A stretch of DNA of 64,000 nucleotides from Streptococcaceae bacterium (GCA_031254115.1 JAIRUZ010000032.1:1-64000), one strand, 5' to 3'; shown: positions 10,461 to 21,123, counted from the first letter of the stretch. Notes: generated by a model from the sequence alone, not told the origin. Made by a program: numbers and translations.

Positions 10461-11280
10461 GTGCCACCCACCATTCTATCAGTTCTTCTTCGGTTAAATA
10501 GCCTGCCGGCAATGAAAAGCCCGCCGCGCGCAAATCACGCATCAAATTTGACGAAAAAGGCGCGTCCAAACCGATTTCTATCATGTCGTCAGTCGACGCA
10601 AAAAGCGCAGCAGGCGCGGCTTCCCGTATAATTTTTCCGTCAGCCATGACAAAAATCCTGTCAGCGCTTGCAGCTTCTTCAAGGTCATGCGTGATAGACA
10701 AAACCGTCAAATTAAACTTCTTTTTGACCTCACGAATCACGCGCATAATCTCTGCACGCCCCGTCGGATCAAGCATTGACGTTGCTTCATCAAGAATCAT
10801 AATCTCAGGTCGCAGCGCGATAATGCCGGCAAGCGCGACGCGTTGCTTCTGACCGCCCGACAAACGCGCGGGCTCACGCGTTTTAAACGCCTGCATCCCA
10901 ACAAATTCAAGCGCCTCATCCACACGGCGAATCATTTCGTCGCGCGCAATCCCCTGATTTTCCAGACCAAACGCGACATCGTCCTCAACCGTGCTCCCGA
11001 CAAACTGATTGTCAGGATTCTGAAAAACCATTCCGATTTTCCGGCGCAGCGTCCACACATTATCAGCCGCGAGCAATTCTCCGTCAATCCTCACTTCCCC
11101 GTCAAAGTGCTCCATCAGCCCATCTATCACGCGCGCAGTCGTTGATTTCCCTGAGCCATTTTTCCCGACAATCGACACCCATTCCCCGCGCGCCACGGCA
11201 AAAGACACGCCATCAAGCGTGTTCTTCTCCGATTCTTTATCATATTTGAATCTTACATTTCTAACTTCGAGAATACACAT
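10447..11280 (-). CDS. ecfA1: ECF transporter ATPase EcfA1
   Basis: Walker [36 protein letters not shown]. Confidence 0.93.
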   Translation of the reverse strand: MCILEVRNVRFKYDKESEKNTLDGVSFAVARGEWVSIVGKNGSGKSTTARVIDGLMEHFDGEVRIDGELLAADNVWTLRRKIGMVFQNPDNQFVGSTVEDDVAFGLENQGIARDEMIRRVDEALEFVGMQAFKTREPARLSGGQKQRVALAGIIALRPEIMILDEATSMLDPTGRAEIMRVIREVKKKFNLTVLSITHDLEEAASADRIFVMADGKIIREAAPAALFASTDDMIEIGLDAPFSSNLMRDLRAAGFSLPAGYLTEEELIEWWVARDSI

Positions 11281-11329
11281 CGCCCTATTATATCACAAAC
11301 CGCAAGCTGACAACGATTAGAACCACTTA

Positions 11330-11347
11330 TTTGTCAGCGCTGACAAA
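11330..11347. repeat. Iterated palindrome, intergenic, 18-bp TTTGTCAGCGCTGACAAA
   Basis: Direct reading. Confidence 0.95.
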
Positions 11348-11376
11348 CCCTTTTTCTGGTGACAAGCGAAACAGAG

Positions 11377-13362
11377 TCATTTTCTTTTCTTGTTTTTCTT
11401 TATTGCGTCCAGCGTTATCGCGCCAAATGGAACCGCAAAGCCAGAATTTTTGGAACGTTCATTTTCTCTGCTTTCACTCAAAACGCCAAGTGACACGGCA
11501 TCTGAAATCGCGCTATTTTCGCTTTCAGAAGTAACAACAGACCAAGCTTTCATTTTCTGCTGGCTTTCGCGCGCCTGATGCTCAGACTCCTGAGCAGAAT
11601 GCGTGGCTTCGCTCATGCTGGCGTATAAGCTCAATGCGCCTGAGTTTCTAAGGCTTTCAGACTCGCTCAAACTCTCAGAAGAACGATTGTTTTCAGCCAT
11701 TCGCTCAAGCAACGACTCACTCGTACTCACAAATTCTGAACGCCTGCTTGATACCATCAAACTCTCATAGACGTAGTCGCTAAACGAATGACTGGCCGAG
11801 TAAAACCGGTAGACACTTTCAGAAATGCTGTCACTGTAGTATTTTCTTTCTGAACTTTTCGCGCTGACGACTTCTGCGAACGCCTGTTGAGCGTGCGAAA
11901 CAATTGGCGCCCGCTCACTTTCATTCACTAAATCAGCTTGCCACACATTCTCAGAATGCACATTTTCGTGGGCAATCGGCTCCGCTTCAAGCGTTTGCCG
12001 CGCGTGTCTTGCTGGAGATGCCTTTGAATCGGTTATACCAAACAAGAAACCAACACTTTCACGCATGAGCACGCCCACTTTTTCAGTTACAACGCCCCGA
12101 GAAAGAGAATAAATCACGAGCAAAATCAAGCTGAAAAAAGGATAAATAATACTTCTCCCACCAGAAGCAACAACCGTTGGTGAAAATCCAATAATCGTGC
12201 CTAATACAATTCCCGTACCGCCAATGAACACAGGTATAATAGACTTTGTTAAAAGTATTACTCCTAAAATCAAACACACAAAAAGACTCATTGCCAAGAG
12301 ATTTTGATTCGATTGCAACAGCTGCCTTTCAACACTCTGTAAATTCGAGCCCGTCGCATTAAGAAGAGGCCCTTGTGCTCCCCCAAAAATGACCCTATAA
12401 ACAGGATAAGCTAACAAGAGACACGCCCAAAGTTTGCCCCTAGCAATCGACAGTACAAACAAAATAACCACGCACAGTGTCGGAATCAGATAACCCGCTT
12501 GCCAAACAGAATACGACAGAAATGAAAACCCTTGCTGAATCTTATCGCCCGTCTGCAAATCAGCAAAACCAGGATACCACGATTTGATTTCTGACTGCAT
12601 CCGAAACGCTTGACCTGGGTTCAATAAGATAAACAACATAGAGCCAACAGAAATAACGCTGTAAGCGATAATCGGAATGATCCATCCGTGACGACGCGTA
12701 AACAAAATAATGCCAAATAAAAAAGCCGATAAGAAAACCGAGACAACCGACAATTGCTCCGAATTTGAGCCAATGTTTAAGAGAGGAATCCCTAAAACGA
12801 AAGAGCCAATAGAAACAGCGCGCGGCGTTGCCAGATTTTGCGCCCCGCGCACGAGCGGGAGCCATGCAAGCATAAACGTGCCAAGCGGCACAATATAATT
12901 AACGGTCGCATTCAAAACGCCACTTGACAAATAAAAACCCATTGGAAAAAGTAAAATTAAGCTGGTCGTAGCAAGCATCAAGACGCTTTGCGGCAATCGT
13001 GTCTTGAACCAATAAGCAGGAGCAATCGCCGCGGCAGAAAACGACAGCGTCATCAACCACTTCCAAAGCAAAATCTGATGCGGCATAAAAAACATTAACC
13101 CTTCAGCAACAAAACGCGCACTCCAATGCGTCAAACGATAACTGACATAATTGAGCACATTACCGTCAAACATCTTCTGAGTTTCATTGAACCAGATATC
13201 GTCATTGTACAAAGGGGATGTTTTAAAAGAACTGACATAAAGCCAAAAAATCCAGATAATCACCAGGGCTGTGACAATCTGACTTGCAACTTTTAACTTT
13301 CCTCTATTTCTCCCCAATAAATTCATTATTGGTACTTTATTTCTAACATATAAACCGCTCAT
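11377..13362 (-). CDS. Polytopic membrane protein (DUF6056-like) with long serine-rich C-terminal tail
   Basis: Start re-assigned from the track (13566) to ATG 13362 (MSGLYVRNKVPIMNLL), with AGAGGAG upstream and ATGA overlap with the preceding gene. Many TM helices, then a Ser/Glu-rich tail SESLSESESLRNSG... Confidence 0.7.
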   Translation of the reverse strand: MSGLYVRNKVPIMNLLGRNRGKLKVASQIVTALVIIWIFWLYVSSFKTSPLYNDDIWFNETQKMFDGNVLNYVSYRLTHWSARFVAEGLMFFMPHQILLWKWLMTLSFSAAAIAPAYWFKTRLPQSVLMLATTSLILLFPMGFYLSSGVLNATVNYIVPLGTFMLAWLPLVRGAQNLATPRAVSIGSFVLGIPLLNIGSNSEQLSVVSVFLSAFLFGIILFTRRHGWIIPIIAYSVISVGSMLFILLNPGQAFRMQSEIKSWYPGFADLQTGDKIQQGFSFLSYSVWQAGYLIPTLCVVILFVLSIARGKLWACLLLAYPVYRVIFGGAQGPLLNATGSNLQSVERQLLQSNQNLLAMSLFVCLILGVILLTKSIIPVFIGGTGIVLGTIIGFSPTVVASGGRSIIYPFFSLILLVIYSLSRGVVTEKVGVLMRESVGFLFGITDSKASPARHARQTLEAEPIAHENVHSENVWQADLVNESERAPIVSHAQQAFAEVVSAKSSERKYYSDSISESVYRFYSASHSFSDYVYESLMVSSRRSEFVSTSESLLERMAENNRSSESLSESESLRNSGALSLYASMSEATHSAQESEHQARESQQKMKAWSVVTSESENSAISDAVSLGVLSESRENERSKNSGFAVPFGAITLDAIKKNKKRK

Positions 13363-14801
13363 CTCCTCTTTAAATGTCCCATATACTCCCCGATAAAGGG
13401 CCGCATGACTTGTATAAAAGGTGCTCTTAGCACAAAAATCAAACCAACATACACAGCACAGCCCACAATCGCCTGAAAAAGATAGTCGACAAGGCTCGGG
13501 CTTATCGTGGTATTTAGATAAAGCAACACACTGACTGTACAAGCGCCCGCGAGCACATATTTCCAAAAACCAGCCAGCAGCTGACGCAGATGAAATGCCT
13601 TACGAACAAAAAAAAGTTGAGAAAGCGTGACAGAAAGCTCCGTCGCTATCAGCGCAATCACAGCGCCCAACGCATCAAAGCTCGAAATAAATATAAAATT
13701 AAGCGGAATACTGACAAATAATCCCAAAAATACAGAGAATGCAAATTCTTTATTTTTCTTCGTCGCAAGTAAAAACTGCGAGCCTATAACGCTTGATATA
13801 GAAATGATAACGATATTGACAGGGAAAATAAGAAGCAATTTTCCCGCTTCTTGAAACGACGACCCAAAAAAGAAGACAGCAAATGTACTTGAAACTCCAA
13901 TAATTCCCGACGCTAAGAGAATTGAAAATGCCAGATTGACTTGCATTATTTTTTGGGTCAATGCCTCGATTTTCGCGTGTTCTTGCTCGGAAAACAGATT
14001 TGCCAAATGCGGCAAAAGGGCACTATTGAGACCGCCAATCAGCCCCAAAGTTGTACTGACAATCACATAACTTTGATAAAAATAACCCGTTTGTGTGACG
14101 CCTGACAAAGCCCCCAATATGGTTTTATTCGTCGTCACATAGACTGAAATCGCAACTTGCGGCAAAAATAAGACAGCTGTCAGCTTAAAATGCTGCCAAA
14201 TATTAGAAAATTTAGGCCATACCGCTGGGACAAGTTCGCGCCGTAACAAGGGCCAAATACTCAAACTTCCTAAAAGAGGCGCACCTGCCAGAAGAAAAAT
14301 ATACTTCACCAAATCACCTGGCTGCTTCACGAAAATAAAAATACAAACAAGCATCAAAATTTGGATGGCCGTATTTCTCAAAACGATAATTTTATATTTT
14401 TCAAGCCCCATGAAAAACCACGAAACATCAAAAAACACATTGACGATACTTAAACCCTGAACGAGGTAAAAAATCTGCCATTTTCTTTGAAGCGACACCA
14501 TGATAAGAAATAAGGTGCCCGAAATAAAAAACATAATGGCCTTTAGAACGAGCAATTCATAAAAAATTTTACTGCGCTCTTCTTTATTATTTTGATGATA
14601 CGCGATTTCTCTATTTCCGTATAAATTAATGCCTAAACCACATAACAAAACAAAATAAGTGTTGACTGAAGAAACAATCGCATTGATGCCGATATTGTCA
14701 GCTCCTAAAACTCTTGAAATATAAGGGGCTGTTATCAACGGCAAAATAACCAATAAAACTTGGTAAAATGAGTTATAGGCCATATTCTTGAGCAACTTCA
14801 T
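13359..14801 (-). CDS. Polysaccharide flippase (Wzx/MATE-like oligosaccharide exporter)
   Basis: 480 aa, about 12-14 TM; MKLLKNMAYNSFYQVLLVILPLITAPYISRVLGADNIG. Confidence 0.88.
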   Translation of the reverse strand: MKLLKNMAYNSFYQVLLVILPLITAPYISRVLGADNIGINAIVSSVNTYFVLLCGLGINLYGNREIAYHQNNKEERSKIFYELLVLKAIMFFISGTLFLIMVSLQRKWQIFYLVQGLSIVNVFFDVSWFFMGLEKYKIIVLRNTAIQILMLVCIFIFVKQPGDLVKYIFLLAGAPLLGSLSIWPLLRRELVPAVWPKFSNIWQHFKLTAVLFLPQVAISVYVTTNKTILGALSGVTQTGYFYQSYVIVSTTLGLIGGLNSALLPHLANLFSEQEHAKIEALTQKIMQVNLAFSILLASGIIGVSSTFAVFFFGSSFQEAGKLLLIFPVNIVIISISSVIGSQFLLATKKNKEFAFSVFLGLFVSIPLNFIFISSFDALGAVIALIATELSVTLSQLFFVRKAFHLRQLLAGFWKYVLAGACTVSVLLYLNTTISPSLVDYLFQAIVGCAVYVGLIFVLRAPFIQVMRPFIGEYMGHLKRR

Positions 14802-14842
14802 TACAGGATATTATACCATAACGGTGGATTATTCAACAGAAC

Positions 14843-15883
14843 TCAAAGAAGTTCCAAAGCAGCCGAAAGATAAGCACCCTGAGATAGCTTTGAAGCAACG
14901 CGCCAAACATTTCTTTGCATCATCTCATAGTCTTCTTTTGTCAGCGCTTGGATTTTCTCATCAAGCTCTCCCAAATGGTTAATGGAAAATCCAATCCCTT
15001 CACGCTCAACAAAGTCGTCAAGTGCCGCTTCTCTCCAAATGATAATTGGAAAACCTGCGACAAGGTATAAAGAAGCTTTGTGCGGACTGTTATAGCGCTG
15101 ATAATGCCCATTTTCTCCGTGCCCACCTTCTGCCGTTTCAGAGTCCCAAATCAAGCCAAACGAGCCTGAAATTTTCTCAGGAATTTCATCTGGAGAAAAA
15201 CTCCCCATGTAATGTAACTGCGTGCCCGCTGACTTTTCCGCGTTAAAATTTGGCCCATACAGCTTGTAGTTGATTGCCTGATTTTCAGGCAATGTTTCTA
15301 AAAATCCGACTTTTTCAGGTGAAAGATTTCCCGCCACAATCACTTCATTCCCAAAATGGCCCCCTAGCCGAGGCGTTGAAAAAAGATAATCAAAAATCTC
15401 TAAAACGCTGATTTTCTGGGAATCAAAGCCTTTCTCAACCAACCAAGTTTTCATTTTGCTCGTATGAGCAATCACAGCATCTGCCAGAAACAGAGCTTTT
15501 AAGCTATGAAAGTAAGGCACACACCCCTTTTTTCCCAGCGCTCGCTCGCCGCCACGTAACTCTTCAATATCATGAATTAAAAAAATGACGTTTAAATTTT
15601 TCTTCTCTTTCTGCTTAAAAAGCTTCTCATAGATAAAAGCTTCACCAAAATGTTCAGCCGGAAAATTGAGAATAAAATCACTATTTTTGATAAACGGGAG
15701 CTTGAACAGGGCAAAAAAGATGTAACAGAGCTCAACAACTCGAAGATTTTTTATTTTTGGCGGAACAAGATTGATTTTTTTGTAGCCATTTTTCTCAAAA
15801 ATGCGATTTGCGTCCTCTTTTGCCTTGCTTCCCGCGTGATGATTTGTTTGATAAACAAATCCAAAATACCGTTTAATCCTCAT
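14843..15883 (-). CDS. Glycosyltransferase, galactofuranosyltransferase-like
   Basis: 346 aa; MRIKRYFGFVYQTNHHAGSKAKEDANRIFEKNGYKKI; NVIFLIHDIEELR; YNSPHKASLYLVAGFPIIIW. Confidence 0.65.
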   Translation of the reverse strand: MRIKRYFGFVYQTNHHAGSKAKEDANRIFEKNGYKKINLVPPKIKNLRVVELCYIFFALFKLPFIKNSDFILNFPAEHFGEAFIYEKLFKQKEKKNLNVIFLIHDIEELRGGERALGKKGCVPYFHSLKALFLADAVIAHTSKMKTWLVEKGFDSQKISVLEIFDYLFSTPRLGGHFGNEVIVAGNLSPEKVGFLETLPENQAINYKLYGPNFNAEKSAGTQLHYMGSFSPDEIPEKISGSFGLIWDSETAEGGHGENGHYQRYNSPHKASLYLVAGFPIIIWREAALDDFVEREGIGFSINHLGELDEKIQALTKEDYEMMQRNVWRVASKLSQGAYLSAALELL

Positions 15884-16973
15884 TTAAAAGCCTGTCCCAT
15901 TCTTGAATAATCTGGTGCATCTCAAAGTCTTTAACCCGTTGTAATGATTTCTGCTGGTAAAGCGCGCGCATTTTTGAATCTTCGATTAGTTTTTTTAGTT
16001 GGCAAAAAAGTGCATGGACATCTCCATTTGGTGCAAGCAATCCATAATCACCGTTTTCAAGAACCTCAGAGCTTCCGCTCTGCTCAAACGCAACGATTGG
16101 AAGACCAAAACTCATGGCTTCAATGAGTACCAGTGGAAGACCTTCCCACCTTGATGTCATGAGATAAATCGAACTTTCTCCGTAATGTTTTTTCAACGCT
16201 TCTCCCGTCAAGCTTCCACGGTAACTGATTTTATCCTCCACTTTAAATCTACGCACCCATTTACGAAAGAGGGGCAAATTACCTTTTCCAGCGACAGAAA
16301 TTCGCCACCCCTCAGGAAGTAAGGAAGCAATCTCAGCAAGATAATCAAGTCCTTTGTGAGGATTATCCAGTCGTCCCGTCCAGGAAATAACAGGTGCAAC
16401 CAGATCGGAGACCTTATCGGCCTTTATCGTTATTGGATTATGGAGGACAGAGATGTTGGCATTAAATCGGGAAAAGGCCGTCATATCTTGCGAAGTCAAG
16501 CAAATGACTTTATCTGCCTGACACAATCCGTCTGTCAAAAATTCTGTTGTGTACCTAAAATAACCGCCAAGATAACGCGTTGCACTGTTGTGGCACCAAG
16601 CAATGAGCTTTGTTTTCCCACGATTTTTTATAAATGGAATCAGCAAAATAGCAGGCCCACTAAAAATAACGGTATCGTACGTCGTTTTTGAAATTTTTTG
16701 TTCTACAAATTTGCTTTGCCGCTGAATAAAAAAACGAACCATGGCTTTAAGCTTCAGCAAACCGCTAAGACCCGCCAGTCGTAAAAACCACTGATATTGC
16801 GCAGTTGATTTACCTTCAAGATTTACAGAAGAATGAAAAAGACTTTTGTCAGGCGTGGAGAGTGTCACTAGATCGACTGCATAATTTTTTGAAAGTGCTT
16901 CAGCAACTGCTACATTTACCTTTTCAGTCCCGCCCAAATTCCAAGTCGGGACAACAAATAAGAGTTTTTTCAT
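15873..16973 (-). CDS. Glycosyltransferase family 4
   Basis: MKKLLFVVPTWNLGGTEKVNVAVAEAL; SRWEGLPLVLIEAMSFGLPIVAFEQSGSSEVL. Confidence 0.85.
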   Translation of the reverse strand: MKKLLFVVPTWNLGGTEKVNVAVAEALSKNYAVDLVTLSTPDKSLFHSSVNLEGKSTAQYQWFLRLAGLSGLLKLKAMVRFFIQRQSKFVEQKISKTTYDTVIFSGPAILLIPFIKNRGKTKLIAWCHNSATRYLGGYFRYTTEFLTDGLCQADKVICLTSQDMTAFSRFNANISVLHNPITIKADKVSDLVAPVISWTGRLDNPHKGLDYLAEIASLLPEGWRISVAGKGNLPLFRKWVRRFKVEDKISYRGSLTGEALKKHYGESSIYLMTSRWEGLPLVLIEAMSFGLPIVAFEQSGSSEVLENGDYGLLAPNGDVHALFCQLKKLIEDSKMRALYQQKSLQRVKDFEMHQIIQEWDRLLNED

Positions 16974-17998
16974 TTTTCAAACTCACTTTTTTGAGGAAAT
17001 TTTTCCTGCAATGCGTGATTGAGTCTTTCTTTTTCACCCTTAAAATCAGGGAGCGTTTGACTGGAACCATCGTTGATACAAAGTATTTTCAAGCGTGAAG
17101 CAAACAACTTTGTATAATTGGTTTTTGGAGCCATTTGAATTAATTGACCAAATTTAAAGGAATTATGAGGAACAAATTGACCCGTCGCACGCATATAATC
17201 CAGTACAAACCAGATATTGGGTAAGTCAAGGTCGCGAAACCGACTTTCTGAAATCGCCTCAAAATACTGCGGCGCTAACTCTCTTAATTCTCTCACAATC
17301 TTTTTTGTAAAAGGTTGCGCAAGATGATCAGGACGATAGCCTAAAAATTTCTTCATGTATAAAAAAATAGGCACCATTAAGAGATTGGCTGCAACTACAA
17401 ACAGTCCATTTCTGAGGGAATAATTTTTGAGTTGAAACAGCTTTTTTTTATCCGTTGGAAGTTCGTTGAGTGCTAGAATATTGTTAAACAAAATAACATT
17501 GAAGGCCTCGCTCGGCAAAATAGGCGTTGCCATACTCTGTAGAACGGGGAGATCTTGCTTAAAAAAATCATCGGGAGAAACGGGTGCATTTAAGAAAAGG
17601 TCATCATTGAAATTCACAAATCTCTCGGATAAATCGGGGATTTTGTCCATATTTATCTCAAGTGCGTTGCTGTTGAATGTTGGCAGGTAGTTTTGAGCCA
17701 TGTAATCTGTATGTTTGACAATCTGCAGCTTGGGATGAGCGGTATTAAGCCAGCTCGGGAGGTGCCCATAAGTTACAACATGAATCTTGTTGACCCACGG
17801 CGCGTAACGCTCGACTGCTCTGAACCAATACTCAAAATTATCCATATTGCGAAAGCGAGCTTCATCATTGCCTAATAAATCATCACTTTCATGGCTGTAT
17901 TTAGCTTTTTCTTTAAGCCAGTCAGGGTCTGTCCCATCAAGATAGGTAACGACAAAATCTATTTTTTCATCCTTATTTTTCTTCATTTTTTGCTCCAA
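16970..17998 (-). CDS. Stealth-family sugar-phosphate transferase (CpsY-like)
   Basis: KIDFVVTYLDGTDPDWLKEK (CR1), RFRNMDNFEYWFRAVERYAPWVNKIHVVTYGHLPSWL (CR2), NDDLFLNAPVSPDDFF. Confidence 0.85.
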   Translation of the reverse strand: MEQKMKKNKDEKIDFVVTYLDGTDPDWLKEKAKYSHESDDLLGNDEARFRNMDNFEYWFRAVERYAPWVNKIHVVTYGHLPSWLNTAHPKLQIVKHTDYMAQNYLPTFNSNALEINMDKIPDLSERFVNFNDDLFLNAPVSPDDFFKQDLPVLQSMATPILPSEAFNVILFNNILALNELPTDKKKLFQLKNYSLRNGLFVVAANLLMVPIFLYMKKFLGYRPDHLAQPFTKKIVRELRELAPQYFEAISESRFRDLDLPNIWFVLDYMRATGQFVPHNSFKFGQLIQMAPKTNYTKLFASRLKILCINDGSSQTLPDFKGEKERLNHALQEKFPQKSEFEK

Positions 17999-19130
17999 AT
18001 ATATCTTTTAGAATAACCTTTGCGACAGATTCTGTTGAATATTTTTCGCTTACTTTCTTCTGGAGATTTATTCCCAAACTTTCTCTAAGCGCTTGATTTT
18101 TAAGAGCTTCCTGAAGTTTTTCTTTCAATTCCAAAACGTTCCCTTTTTCAACCAAAAGCCCGTCTTTTCCACTCTCAATAATCTCCTCAATACCCGGAAC
18201 CGCTGTTGCAATAACGCAACAACCAGCCGCGCCCGCCTCGAGCACAACGCTGTTCAGCCCTTCAGGGTAATCAATTGTCGGAACTACGACAATATCGATC
18301 CTCTGATAACGCGCTTGTATCTCGTGTTGTTTCAATCTTCCAATGAAATGAATGTTAGCCGATTGGTAGATTTTGGACAGTTCTCCGAAATCTGAACCTG
18401 TCCCAATGATTTGTAAATCTGTCTTTTGTTTCAACGGTTCTGACAGCATGTTAAAAGCCTGCAATAAAAGTTCAACGCCCTTTGGCTTTATCACGCGACC
18501 AACATAGGCGATTTTTAACGTGTCGTTTGAGAGCTGTCGCGTTGCGTTTTGTGCTAGCGTGACATTATTGTGCCAAATACCTGAAACAGACAACTTTAAA
18601 TCTTTTTCAAGATGCCTTTGGGCTGCTTTTGAAACTACATAAAAGTTGACTGGGTAGCGTTTGATTTTTTGGGTAAAACAATTTTCAACAGCATGCAACG
18701 GAAGATCGAGAATAGGGTGCGAAAGAGTCAAAGGAGCTGAGCCGTGCTCAACTACAAAAACTTGTCGATTCAACTTTTTTCCCATTTTTACACCGAGAAG
18801 GGTGGTTGGGTAAAAGCGGGCATTACAAATAAGCGCATCGATTTTTTCATTGTGAAGCTGATTGACGAGAGAGCGATAGAGCTTGTTTTTCTTAAAGACA
18901 GGATAACGGTTGCTAATTTTCTCGTAAACGGGAAGATAATAGTGAATGATTCCGAGCTCATCTCTCTCTTTTCCAGGGCTGTGGTCTACCGCGCTCGAAA
19001 CACAGATGACTTGGATGCCGTCTTTGGTTAATTCCCGCGCTAATCGGTCGGTGTAACCCTCAACGCCTCCAACATGCGGAAGAGAATAGCCTGAAAAGAA
19101 AGTAAGTGTTTTTTTATATGAGTCGCTCAT
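17973..19130 (-). CDS. Glycosyltransferase family 4
   Basis: SGYSLPHVGGVEGYTDRLAREL; VPTIDYPEGLNSVVLEAGAAGCCVIATAVPGIEE. Confidence 0.85.
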   Translation of the reverse strand: MSDSYKKTLTFFSGYSLPHVGGVEGYTDRLARELTKDGIQVICVSSAVDHSPGKERDELGIIHYYLPVYEKISNRYPVFKKNKLYRSLVNQLHNEKIDALICNARFYPTTLLGVKMGKKLNRQVFVVEHGSAPLTLSHPILDLPLHAVENCFTQKIKRYPVNFYVVSKAAQRHLEKDLKLSVSGIWHNNVTLAQNATRQLSNDTLKIAYVGRVIKPKGVELLLQAFNMLSEPLKQKTDLQIIGTGSDFGELSKIYQSANIHFIGRLKQHEIQARYQRIDIVVVPTIDYPEGLNSVVLEAGAAGCCVIATAVPGIEEIIESGKDGLLVEKGNVLELKEKLQEALKNQALRESLGINLQKKVSEKYSTESVAKVILKDIFGAKNEEK

Positions 19131-20058
19131 GGTTTAAATAATTTGCCATCCCATTTTCTATCGTTTGACGCGGCTGAAAGTTTAATGCTTTGAGCTCAGA
19201 AATATCACTTAAAGAGTCCTTGATATCTCCTGAGCGAGCAGCTTTAAATTTTACACTTGCTTTTCTGTGTGAAATTTCTTCTGCTACATGAACCAAGTCA
19301 TTTAGCGTTGTTGCAATGCCTGTTCCGACATTGTAAACTTGGCCGCGAGAGGTTTCTGATACGGCAAGTAATAAAAGAGCAGCAACAACATCATCGACAT
19401 ACACAAAATCGCGTGACTGATTGCCATCGCCATAAATGGTTAGCTCCTGATTGCTTTTTAACTTATCCACCAAAATCGAAATGAAACCCGAATAGGGAGA
19501 TGCTGGATTCTGAGCGGGGCCATAGACATTAAAAAAGCGCGCCATTGTTGTGGGTATTTTGTAAAGCTCATTATAAATGGCACACATGCGCTCGGACGCA
19601 AATTTGTCAACGGCATACGGAGACAACGGCTTGATAGAGGAAGTTTCTTTTTTCGGAAATTCGGGGGCGTTGCCGTAAACTGCAGCGCTTGATGAAAAGA
19701 TAAAACGTTTGAGCGGCTTTTGGCTTTGGCGAATTATTTCGAGGAGTTGAAGGGTGCTGTCATAATTGACGGCGTGAGTCTCAACGGGGCGGGCAATGGA
19801 ATCTGCCACCGAGGCAATGGCTGCGAGATGAAAAATATAGTCAAACGCATGCTCATGAACGAGTTGCCAGAGGAGAGAGTGGTTGGTGACAGAGCCTTCA
19901 ATTTTTGTTAAATTGGGGGAGTCAATCAAATTGTCCCAAGTTCCCATGGACAAATCGTCAAGAACAACGACCTGATTGTCTGAAAGGAGTGCGTTGGCAA
20001 GTGTCGAGCCAATGAAACCCGCGCCTCCTGTGATAAGAATCGTACTATTTTTTATCAT
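19114..20058 (-). CDS. NAD-dependent sugar epimerase/dehydratase (UDP-glucose 4-epimerase-like)
   Basis: ILITGGAGFIGSTLANALL; SSSAAVYGNAPEFPKKE; YAVDKFASE. Confidence 0.88.
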   Translation of the reverse strand: MIKNSTILITGGAGFIGSTLANALLSDNQVVVLDDLSMGTWDNLIDSPNLTKIEGSVTNHSLLWQLVHEHAFDYIFHLAAIASVADSIARPVETHAVNYDSTLQLLEIIRQSQKPLKRFIFSSSAAVYGNAPEFPKKETSSIKPLSPYAVDKFASERMCAIYNELYKIPTTMARFFNVYGPAQNPASPYSGFISILVDKLKSNQELTIYGDGNQSRDFVYVDDVVAALLLLAVSETSRGQVYNVGTGIATTLNDLVHVAEEISHRKASVKFKAARSGDIKDSLSDISELKALNFQPRQTIENGMANYLNHERLI

Positions 20059-20401
20059 CGGACTTCTCCTGATTTTTTTGCTTGAGGAGAGAGACTTCTT
20101 GCGTCAAGATAAAAATTTGTTTTTCTGCTTTTATAAGGGTGAGCTGAAAGCGAAAGCTGATGAGTAGCAAGATGAGCACCAAAAGGAAAATGACAAAATA
20201 GGCGTAAGAGGTTAAACCAACAAAATGAGCCACATAAGTTCCAACATTTGAGAAAATGGCGCCTAGAAGCATGATAATTGATAAAAATAACCATTTTCTG
20301 ACTTGTCCAAATTCCGCTTTTTCTTTTCTGACGTAAGAAAAAACATAATAGAGAAAAACAAGGGCTATAAAAATTGCGACAATTCTAAGTTGTAGAGTCA
20401 T
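20045..20401 (-). CDS. DUF2304 membrane protein
   Basis: 118 aa, 3 TM, next to a DPM1-like GT2, the usual DUF2304 context. Confidence 0.75.
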   Translation of the reverse strand: MTLQLRIVAIFIALVFLYYVFSYVRKEKAEFGQVRKWLFLSIIMLLGAIFSNVGTYVAHFVGLTSYAYFVIFLLVLILLLISFRFQLTLIKAEKQIFILTQEVSLLKQKNQEKSDDKK

Positions 20402-20403
20402 TT

Positions 20404-21123
20404 TTAGTCTCCTTTTTGAAATAATGCGACGTAGATGACGGCTGCGCTGACGCTAAACATGTACGCGATGCCTTTAAGCGGACTGATGCTCGATTTCCCT
20501 GTTGTGCGCTCAAACATTGTAACGCCGACTTCTTTGATGCGAAAGCCTTTTTTATTGAGATAGACATAGGTTTCTGCTTCGAGACGAAGGTTGGAATAGC
20601 CTTTCACGAGACGCTCAAAAACGTCTCTTTTTGCCGCGGTGTAGCCGCTTGTAATGTCTTTGATTTCGATTTTCGAAATAGCTTTGACAAGCGTTGTGAG
20701 AAGTTTCATGCCCACCTGACGCGCGGCGCTGGATTTAAAAGCAGACGGACTGTCGCTTGTATAGCGGGAGCCGACGGTGTAATCTGCTTTATTTGTAAGG
20801 AGCGGCTCAATAAGAGCGGGAAGTGAGTGAATATCGTGCTGACCGTCGCCGTCATATTGAACGGCAATGTCAAAATTATTTTCAAGCGCATAGCGGTAAC
20901 CCGTCAAAAGCGCACCTGTCAACCCTAAATTTTGGACTAATTCGATGTGTTGAATCTCATTTTCTTGCAAGATCTGCTCTTCTTTGTCAGTCGAGCCGTC
21001 ATTGATGACAATATAATCAAGCGCGTAATGACTTGTGGCAATATATGTTTTAACCGTTTGTACAACAGAGGCAATTCCCTCGGATTCATTATATGCTGGG
21101 ATAATTAACAGGATTTTACACAT
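20404..21123 (-). CDS. Glycosyltransferase family 2 (dolichol-phosphate mannosyltransferase-like)
   Basis: MCKILLIIPAYNESEGIASVV; DYIVINDGSTD; YDGDGQHD; ITSGYTAAKRDVFERL. Start moved in from 21174. Confidence 0.85.
   Translation of the reverse strand: MCKILLIIPAYNESEGIASVVQTVKTYIATSHYALDYIVINDGSTDKEEQILQENEIQHIELVQNLGLTGALLTGYRYALENNFDIAVQYDGDGQHDIHSLPALIEPLLTNKADYTVGSRYTSDSPSAFKSSAARQVGMKLLTTLVKAISKIEIKDITSGYTAAKRDVFERLVKGYSNLRLEAETYVYLNKKGFRIKEVGVTMFERTTGKSSISPLKGIAYMFSVSAAVIYVALFQKGD

Noticed and set aside
9896-10852. Plus-strand ORFs overlapping ecfA1/ecfA2
   Set aside because: Shadow ORFs of strongly coding minus-strand ABC ATPases.
13363-13566. N-terminal extension (68 aa) of the 729-aa ORF in the track
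   Set aside because: Cys-rich extension overlaps the flippase coding region; ATG 13362 with a good RBS and ATGA overlap is the better start.
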